The position numbers were made by a program, and so were the translations under genes. From Domibacillus antri (GTDB lineage Bacteria; Bacillota; Bacilli; Bacillales; Domibacillaceae), in contig NZ_MSDU01000036.1 in the NCBI RefSeq assembly GCF_001936625.1, positions 1 to 38,712 on the forward strand: a stretch of DNA of 38,712 bases. Direction: 5' to 3'. A model generated the notes under the pieces. The model did no database searches. It saw only the letters and a list, made by a program, of their open reading frames with translations, and was not told the origin of the DNA. This document shows positions 33,821 through 38,712 of the stretch, piece after piece; position 1 is the first letter of the stretch; each line of letters begins with the position of its first letter.

Positions 33821-34830
33821 GAGCTAGCCACCGTACTTTCTACAACTGATCCTTTTTTCACAACGAGCGGTTCTTCCGCCGTACCTCTTAATACAGCTCC
33901 GTCTTCTACAATCACATCTTTATCAAGAATGACATGTTCAAGGATGCAATTATCACCAATTTTACTTTTTTGCATGATAATACTGTTTTGAATAGATGAT
34001 CCTTTTCCAACGTATACAGCCCTGAAAATAATGCTGTGATTAACTTCGCCCTCAATGCTGCACCCGTTTGCAATCATTGAATTTGTCACATATGAATCAT
34101 TCGAGTATTTTGTTGGCGGTTCGTCTTTGACTTTTGTAAAAATAGGCTGGAATTCATTAAAAAGCTGACTCCATTTTTCTTTTTCAAGCATTTTCATGCT
34201 TGTGTCATAATAATCATGAATCGATTTGATCCGCTGTAAAAATCCGTTATATTCATAATGGCAAATGGTATAGGGAGATTGCTGATTTTCAACCGCATCC
34301 TGCACAGATTGATAACCTGTTTCATGCCGGCTTTTAATCAGGTCCATCAGTAAAGAAAGAGACAAAATGTACATGCATACAGATTGGCCTTTATGCGTAA
34401 TTTCAAGCAAGTCACATTTCTGACTGATAAAGCGCTCAAGTGCCGGAACAAAATCCATATTGGCAACAGATGTACAGTTCGAAACGAGCACATAATTTTG
34501 TTCGCTCCGTTCAAAATAGTCACTATGTTCTGCAAGACGGCTTAATTGTCCTTCTTTGGCCGGGGCTGGAAAGAAAAATAATCCGTCGCGCTTCCGGTTC
34601 AAATCCCAGTCTTTCCCTGAACCAAGATGATCCATTAACGAACGATACGGAGAGCGCGGGAAAATGGCGACACTTTGAATACCTGAATTGACCATATTGG
34701 ATAACACAAAATCTACAAGTCGATACCGCCCGGCAAATGGAATGGCTGCCGGAGAACGATGGGCGGCAAGAGCACCCATTTCCCCTTGGGGCATCGTAGC
34801 GTCAATTACGCCAAGCATTGATTTTTTCAT
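33817..34830 (-). CDS. glgD: GlgD, regulatory subunit of ADP-glucose pyrophosphorylase
   Basis: A 337-residue protein like GlgC but without its N-terminal GGKGSRL nucleotide loop (here [15 protein letters not shown]). It keeps [16 protein letters not shown] and the C-terminal left-handed beta-helix. This matches GlgD, which is catalytically poor alone but forms an active complex with GlgC. The ATG overlaps the glgC stop by 1 bp (TAATG) with GGAGGA as ribosome binding site. Confidence 0.93.
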   Translation of the reverse strand: MKKSMLGVIDATMPQGEMGALAAHRSPAAIPFAGRYRLVDFVLSNMVNSGIQSVAIFPRSPYRSLMDHLGSGKDWDLNRKRDGLFFFPAPAKEGQLSRLAEHSDYFERSEQNYVLVSNCTSVANMDFVPALERFISQKCDLLEITHKGQSVCMYILSLSLLMDLIKSRHETGYQSVQDAVENQQSPYTICHYEYNGFLQRIKSIHDYYDTSMKMLEKEKWSQLFNEFQPIFTKVKDEPPTKYSNDSYVTNSMIANGCSIEGEVNHSIIFRAVYVGKGSSIQNSIIMQKSKIGDNCILEHVILDKDVIVEDGAVLRGTAEEPLVVKKGSVVESTVASS

Positions 34831-35993
34831 TATGCTTCCTCCATTTTTGTCCGTTCTTGTGTATATTCAGCTAAGAAAGCTTGCGTAATCAGTAAAATAT
34901 CATCTGAAGCATTGCGGATTACCGTGTTTTCCGGTACTTCCAGATCACTCATGACAATCGCCCTTTCAACGAAAGAGCCTCGTCCAATACGCGCATTCGG
35001 CATAACAACGGAATCCTTTACAATAGCATTTTGTTCTACTTCTACCCCTTGAAACATAACGGAATGTTCAATTTCCCCGTCTATGACGCATCCTTCGTTC
35101 ACAAGTGAATGCTTGACAACTGCCTCCATCCCGATAATTTGAGGCGGCTGATTCGGATTAACTGAATAGATGCGCCAAGAGTGATCAAACATATTTAAAT
35201 CCTGTTCTTGATCGAGTAAATCCATATTTGCTTCCCATAAGCTTTTTACCGTCCCTACGTCTTTCCAATATCCCTCGAACGGATACGCCACCAATTTCAA
35301 TTCATCTTTCAGCATCGCCGGAATAACGTCTTTTCCGAAGTCATTCGATGAATCCGGATTTCTTTCATCCATCTCCAAATAGCTGCGCAGCACAGACCAT
35401 TTAAAGATATAGATCCCCATTGAAGCAAGGTTGCTTTCTGGTTTTTCCGGTTTTTCGTCGAAGCGTGTCACGTTATATGCCTCATCTGTATTCATAATAC
35501 CGAATCGGCTTGCTTCATCCCAGGGAACTTCAATAACTGAGATTGTGGCATCTGCCTGTTTTTCGATATGATAATCAAGCATCGTATCATAGTTCATTTT
35601 ATAAATGTGATCTCCTGACAAAATAAGTACATACTCGGGATCATATTGTTTAATGTAGTTCAAATTTTGATATATTGCACTGGCGGTACCGGAATACCAC
35701 TTAACTTCTGAGGATTCACTGTAAGGAGGCAGTACCGTAACGCCGCCATTTCTGCGGTCCAGATCCCAGGCGCTGCCGATACCGATATAAGAGTTTAAAA
35801 CGAGCGGCTGATATTGTGTCAGAACCCCGACCGTATGAATACCAGAGTTTGCACAATTGGAAAGCGGGAAATCAATAATCCGGTACTTTCCGCCAAATGG
35901 CACAGCTGGTTTTGCAAGATTTTCCGTCAATTCTTTCAAACGGCTCCCTTTTCCCCCAGCAAGCAGCATTGCAACACATTTTTGTTTTGCCAT
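34830..35993 (-). CDS. glgC: Glucose-1-phosphate adenylyltransferase (catalytic subunit)
   Basis: A 387-residue enzyme that makes ADP-glucose. [15 protein letters not shown] (residues 8-22) is the nucleotide-binding loop; [18 protein letters not shown] and [10 protein letters not shown] carry catalytic residues. A beta-helix domain follows. The start at 35993 has GGGAGGA 6 nt upstream, and the gap to the glgB stop is one base. An in-frame upstream extension is in glgB antisense-phase sequence and is not coding. Confidence 0.96.
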   Translation of the reverse strand: MAKQKCVAMLLAGGKGSRLKELTENLAKPAVPFGGKYRIIDFPLSNCANSGIHTVGVLTQYQPLVLNSYIGIGSAWDLDRRNGGVTVLPPYSESSEVKWYSGTASAIYQNLNYIKQYDPEYVLILSGDHIYKMNYDTMLDYHIEKQADATISVIEVPWDEASRFGIMNTDEAYNVTRFDEKPEKPESNLASMGIYIFKWSVLRSYLEMDERNPDSSNDFGKDVIPAMLKDELKLVAYPFEGYWKDVGTVKSLWEANMDLLDQEQDLNMFDHSWRIYSVNPNQPPQIIGMEAVVKHSLVNEGCVIDGEIEHSVMFQGVEVEQNAIVKDSVVMPNARIGRGSFVERAIVMSDLEVPENTVIRNASDDILLITQAFLAEYTQERTKMEEA

Positions 35994-35994
35994 G

Positions 35995-37869
35995 TTAGTT
36001 CCTCCCTTTATCATCCACATGACGCAAATACACTGCGCCAAACGGTGGTACATTTATATCAACATAAGCCGGCTGTCCATGAAATTCCTTCTCGACTGTT
36101 ACAATCTTTGTTTTGTTTACACGATTTGAGCCGCCGTAAGCAGCGTCATCGCTGTTCAAAAGCTCTTCGTAAATACCTGTCTCAGGCACGCCCACTTTAT
36201 AGTTTCCGTACCCATAATCACCAAAATTACAAACGATCACAACCGTATTCCCTTTTTTATCTTTTCGTGAGAACGAAAAAATACTTTGGTCATGATTATG
36301 CACATCAATCCATTGAAAACCATCCGGATTATGATCCAATTCATAAAGCGGCCGCACATTTTTATATACATGCATTAACTGCTTAAAATAATCATTAAAG
36401 CAGCGATGCATATCATAATCCATTAAATGCCAGTCCACCTCTTCAAGGTCCTTCCACTCTGAAAACGGTGCCAGCTCTGTCCCCATAAATAATAATTTTT
36501 TACCCGGATGCGCTATCATAAACATAAGTAAAAGTCTTAACTGAGCAAATTTTTGCCAGTAATCACCCGGCATTTTATCAAGCAGCGACTTTTTCCCATG
36601 AACCACTTCGTCGTGTGAAAATGGTAAAATATAATTTTCTGAATAAGCATACATGAGAGAGAATGTCATCTGGTGGTGCTTCCCCGATCGTTCGTTCCAG
36701 TGTGTCTCCATATAATCCAGAACGTCATTCATCCATCCCATATTCCACTTATAATTAAATCCGATGCCTCCTTGATGAACCGGTGCTGTTACCTGAGGCC
36801 AGTCACTTGAATCTTCAGCAATCATTAACGCTTCCGGTTTAAAGGCAAAAACCGCTTTATTTAATTTTTTTAAAAAGGATACACCATGAGGGTTCGCTTC
36901 AAGTCCGTCGCGGTTTGGCCAGTAAAAAATATTCGACACCGCGTCTACCCGGAAACCATCTATATGGTAATAATCCATCCAAAACAGCGCATTTGATATT
37001 AAAAAGCTGTGTACTTCCGTTTTACTTAAATCAAAATTTGCTGTTCCCCACACATAATTTTCACGATCCCAGCTATTTTCGTACTCATAGCTGAATCCAC
37101 CATCAAAATGATGCAGTCCATGTGCATCTTTGCAAAAATGACCCGGTACCCAGTCCATAATAACGCCAATACCTTGACGGTGACATTCATCAACGAAATA
37201 CATAAAGTCTTCCGGCAGCCCATATCTGCGCGTTGCTGCGAAATAACCGGTACTTTGATATCCCCAGGAACGGTCGAATGGATGCTCGGTCAATGGCATC
37301 ACCTCAATATGAGTAAAACCTTGCTCCTTTATATGAGGGATAACCATTTTTGAAAGCTCGCGATACGTGTAAAGATCATTTTCTCCTTCCCCTTTTTTCT
37401 TCCATGTACCTAAATGCAGTTCATAAATAGACATCGGCTCTTCATATATTTGAGAAGGATGGCGGTCACTGTGCCATTTTTCATCACGCCACTTATAGCC
37501 GTCTAGTGTATAAACAACACCAGCTGTCCGCGGACGCAATTCTGTCATAAAAGCAAACGGATCCGTTTTATGAATCACTCTGCCGCTTTCAGAAAGAATT
37601 TCATACTTATAAAGAGAGCCTTCCAGGTTTTTCGGGATCTCTAAAAACCATATCCCTTCACTCGTTACCCTCTTCATTTCTGTCCCTCGTCCCATCCAAT
37701 CATTAAAGTCACCAATCACCCGCACATTTTTTGCATTTGGCGCCCATAAAGTAAAAAATGTTTTTTCATTTCGAACATGAGCGCCGAATAAGTTGTAAGC
37801 TTTGAATAAATTTCCTTCATGAAATAAATGAAGATCGAAATCGCTTGGATAAAATGAGTTTGATGACAT
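35995..37869 (-). CDS. glgB: 1,4-alpha-Glucan branching enzyme
   Basis: A 624-residue GH13 branching enzyme that introduces alpha-1,6 branches. An N-terminal CBM48 module (DFNDWMG) precedes the (beta/alpha)8 barrel. GFRVDAVSN carries the nucleophile Asp, [10 protein letters not shown] the acid/base Glu and [12 protein letters not shown] the transition-state Asp. AAAGGATG precedes the ATG. It is the first gene of glgBCDAP. In B. subtilis this operon is sporulation-controlled (sigma-E); I cannot identify a clear promoter upstream here. Confidence 0.97.
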   Translation of the reverse strand: MSSNSFYPSDFDLHLFHEGNLFKAYNLFGAHVRNEKTFFTLWAPNAKNVRVIGDFNDWMGRGTEMKRVTSEGIWFLEIPKNLEGSLYKYEILSESGRVIHKTDPFAFMTELRPRTAGVVYTLDGYKWRDEKWHSDRHPSQIYEEPMSIYELHLGTWKKKGEGENDLYTYRELSKMVIPHIKEQGFTHIEVMPLTEHPFDRSWGYQSTGYFAATRRYGLPEDFMYFVDECHRQGIGVIMDWVPGHFCKDAHGLHHFDGGFSYEYENSWDRENYVWGTANFDLSKTEVHSFLISNALFWMDYYHIDGFRVDAVSNIFYWPNRDGLEANPHGVSFLKKLNKAVFAFKPEALMIAEDSSDWPQVTAPVHQGGIGFNYKWNMGWMNDVLDYMETHWNERSGKHHQMTFSLMYAYSENYILPFSHDEVVHGKKSLLDKMPGDYWQKFAQLRLLLMFMIAHPGKKLLFMGTELAPFSEWKDLEEVDWHLMDYDMHRCFNDYFKQLMHVYKNVRPLYELDHNPDGFQWIDVHNHDQSIFSFSRKDKKGNTVVIVCNFGDYGYGNYKVGVPETGIYEELLNSDDAAYGGSNRVNKTKIVTVEKEFHGQPAYVDINVPPFGAVYLRHVDDKGRN

Positions 37870-38064
37870 AGTTCACATCCTTTGCATATGTATTCTTGAT
37901 GAAGTGGAAAAAAGAGGGAAATTCGGATAATTCCGTATTTGTCTAATTGTTCTAAGTATTCTGTGTAAAAGATGGTTTTTCCTGCCTATGCTTTATTAAA
38001 TATTTATTAATATATTCCCTTATTCACGTTAACATAACGACATTGAGGATATATTTTACCACAA
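37870..38064. other. Intergenic region upstream of glgB, no promoter recognised
   Basis: This A/T-rich stretch must hold the glgB promoter. Candidate -10 boxes exist on the minus strand (for example TAAAAT near 38052) but none pairs well with a -35 box, and I could not find a convincing sigma-E match. No open frame or repeat is seen. Confidence 0.5.
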
Positions 38065-38112
38065 CAAAAAACGCTTCAAGGAAATTAGTAATAATTCCTT
38101 AAAGCGTTTTTA
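38065..38112 (-). terminator. Terminator of the tRNA operon
   Basis: On the minus strand AAAACGCTT-AAGGAA and TTCCTT-AAGCGTTTT form a stem of about 16 bp with one mismatch, followed by a T-run. It follows the last tRNA gene (Glu) by about 10 bp. Confidence 0.88.
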
Positions 38113-38121
38113 GAAAATCAA

Positions 38122-38193
38122 TGACCCCTACGGGATTCGAACCCGTGTTACCGCCGTGAAAGGGCGGTGTCTTAACCGCTTGACCAAGGGGCC
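38122..38193 (-). tRNA. tRNA-Glu (TTC)
   Basis: 72 nt; anticodon loop CTTTCAC gives TTC. The acceptor GGCCCCT pairs with AGGGGTC (one G-U). GGTTCGAATCC is a canonical T-arm. CCA is not encoded. It is the last gene of the cluster. Confidence 0.95.
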
Positions 38194-38196
38194 AAC

Positions 38197-38287
38197 TGGC
38201 GGAGAAGGAGGGATTTGAACCCTCGCGCCGGTTACCCGACCTACACCCTTAGCAGGGGCGCCTCTTCAGCCTCTTGAGTACTTCCCC
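38197..38287 (-). tRNA. tRNA-Ser (GCT)
   Basis: 91 nt including an encoded CCA; it has the long variable arm of class II tRNAs. The anticodon loop CTGCTAA gives GCT, reading AGC/AGU. The acceptor GGGGAAG pairs with CTTCTCC. Confidence 0.94.
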
Positions 38288-38293
38288 AATATG

Positions 38294-38368
38294 TGGCTCC
38301 GCAGGCAAGACTCGAACTTGCGACCGATCGGTTAACAGCCGATTGCTCTACCACTGAGCTACTGCGGA
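38294..38368 (-). tRNA. tRNA-Asn (GTT)
   Basis: 75 nt including an encoded CCA. The anticodon loop CTGTTAA gives GTT. The acceptor TCCGCAG pairs with CTGCGGA. Confidence 0.95.
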
Positions 38369-38373
38369 ATGAA

Positions 38374-38447
<74 letters not shown>

Positions 38448-38458
38448 GCTTTTTCAAA

Positions 38459-38532
38459 TGGAGCGGGTGATGGGAATCGAACCCACGACATCAGCTTGGA
38501 AGGCTGAGGTTTTACCATTAAACTACACCCGC
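38459..38532 (-). tRNA. tRNA-Gly (TCC)
   Basis: 74 nt including an encoded CCA. The anticodon loop CTTCCAA gives TCC. The acceptor GCGGGTG pairs with CACCCGC. Confidence 0.94.
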
Positions 38533-38550
38533 AAATTTGATGAAATCAGA

Positions 38551-38627
38551 TGGGGCGACTAATGGGAATCGAACCCACGAGTGTCGGAGCCACAATCCGA
38601 TGCGTTAACCACTTCGCCATAGCCGCC
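38551..38627 (-). tRNA. tRNA-His (GTG)
   Basis: 77 nt including the G-1 base typical of tRNA-His and an encoded CCA. The anticodon loop TTGTGGC gives GTG. The acceptor GCGGCTA pairs with TAGTCGC (one G-U), and the discriminator C pairs with G-1. Confidence 0.94.
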
Positions 38628-38637
38628 ATAATATAAA

Positions 38638-38712
38638 TGGTGGCGCCGGACGGCTTCGATCAGCCGACCCAAGGATTTTCCGTCCTTTGCTCTACCACCT
38701 GAGCGAGTGTGC
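38638..38712 (-). tRNA. tRNA-Phe (GAA), truncated at the window edge and degenerate
   Basis: The D-arm and anticodon arm (AAAGGAC-GGAAAAT-CCTT) identify tRNA-Phe with anticodon GAA. CCA is encoded. The window stops one base before the expected 5' end. The T-arm lacks the normal TTCGA (it reads GATCGAAGC) and the acceptor halves (GCACAC against CGGCGCC) mismatch at about three positions. It may be a damaged gene or low-quality sequence at the end of a contig. Confidence 0.65.

Noticed and set aside
33817-35993. glgC and glgD as a recent tandem duplication or one gene broken by a frameshift
   Set aside because: Both frames are full length with their own starts and diverged sequence, the normal GlgC-GlgD pair of Bacillus.
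35814-36386. Plus-strand open frame of 190 codons across the glgB-glgC junction
   Set aside because: It crosses two real genes antisense and has no ribosome binding site or recognisable domain.

Overview
The window is chromosomal DNA from a member of the Bacillaceae (Bacillus sensu lato, Bacillota). Gene content and order match the B. subtilis ytz/ytg/ytf, leuS, ytqAB, ytpAB, ytoA, metK, pckA, ytmBA, ytkD, dps, ytzI, ytjA, men, yteA and glg blocks, brought closer together and with a few additions. Ribosome binding sites are strong AGGAGG types, sigma-A promoters are canonical, and a T-box and an S-box control leuS and metK. I cannot name the species from this sequence.

Layout. 1-9.3 kb: the end of an unidentified gene, ytzE, an RsuA-type pseudouridine synthase, murJ (ytgP) and the flavoprotein ytfP (the last two divergent from shared promoter DNA), then leuS-ytwF and the ytqA-ytqB pair (mnmL-mnmM, tRNA wobble-uridine modification). 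9.3-12.9 kb: a luciferase-like monooxygenase, ytpB and ytpA (C35 terpenoid synthase and lysophospholipase), and ytoA. 13.0-16.4 kb: metK behind a SAM riboswitch, divergent from pckA, which carries a CcpN-like operator. 16.4-20.7 kb: ytkD-ytmA-ytmB, small conserved genes, a 380-bp non-autonomous IS200/IS605-like element with an omegaRNA-like end, dps behind a sigma-B promoter, ytzI-yidD and a LemA-family gene. 20.8-29.4 kb: the menFDHBEC operon and the divergent menA, giving nearly all of the chorismate-to-demethylmenaquinone pathway. 29.5-37.9 kb: yteA and the glycogen operon glgBCDAP. 38.1 kb to the end: a tRNA cluster on the minus strand (Phe-His-Gly-Ile-Asn-Ser-Glu), the same order I recall for the 3' end of B. 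subtilis trnB.

The genes are mostly core metabolism: menaquinone, glycogen storage, gluconeogenesis, SAM supply, translation and cell-wall lipid II flipping. Tight junctions (1, 4, 8 or 11 bp overlaps) show cotranscribed, probably translationally coupled units.

The most unusual material is non-coding. Two intergenic arrays (about 4.42-4.55 kb and 9.13-9.28 kb) have GCCGG-type cores spaced about 20 bp apart, with the orientation inverted at the middle; both sit between convergent genes and next to a terminator. A TnpB-less IS605-like element retains an omegaRNA-like right end. The leuS T-box appears to lack Stem I. The menF-menA region carries a perfect TGTGA-N6-TCACA palindrome. All of these are readings by eye and need the computations stated with each finding.
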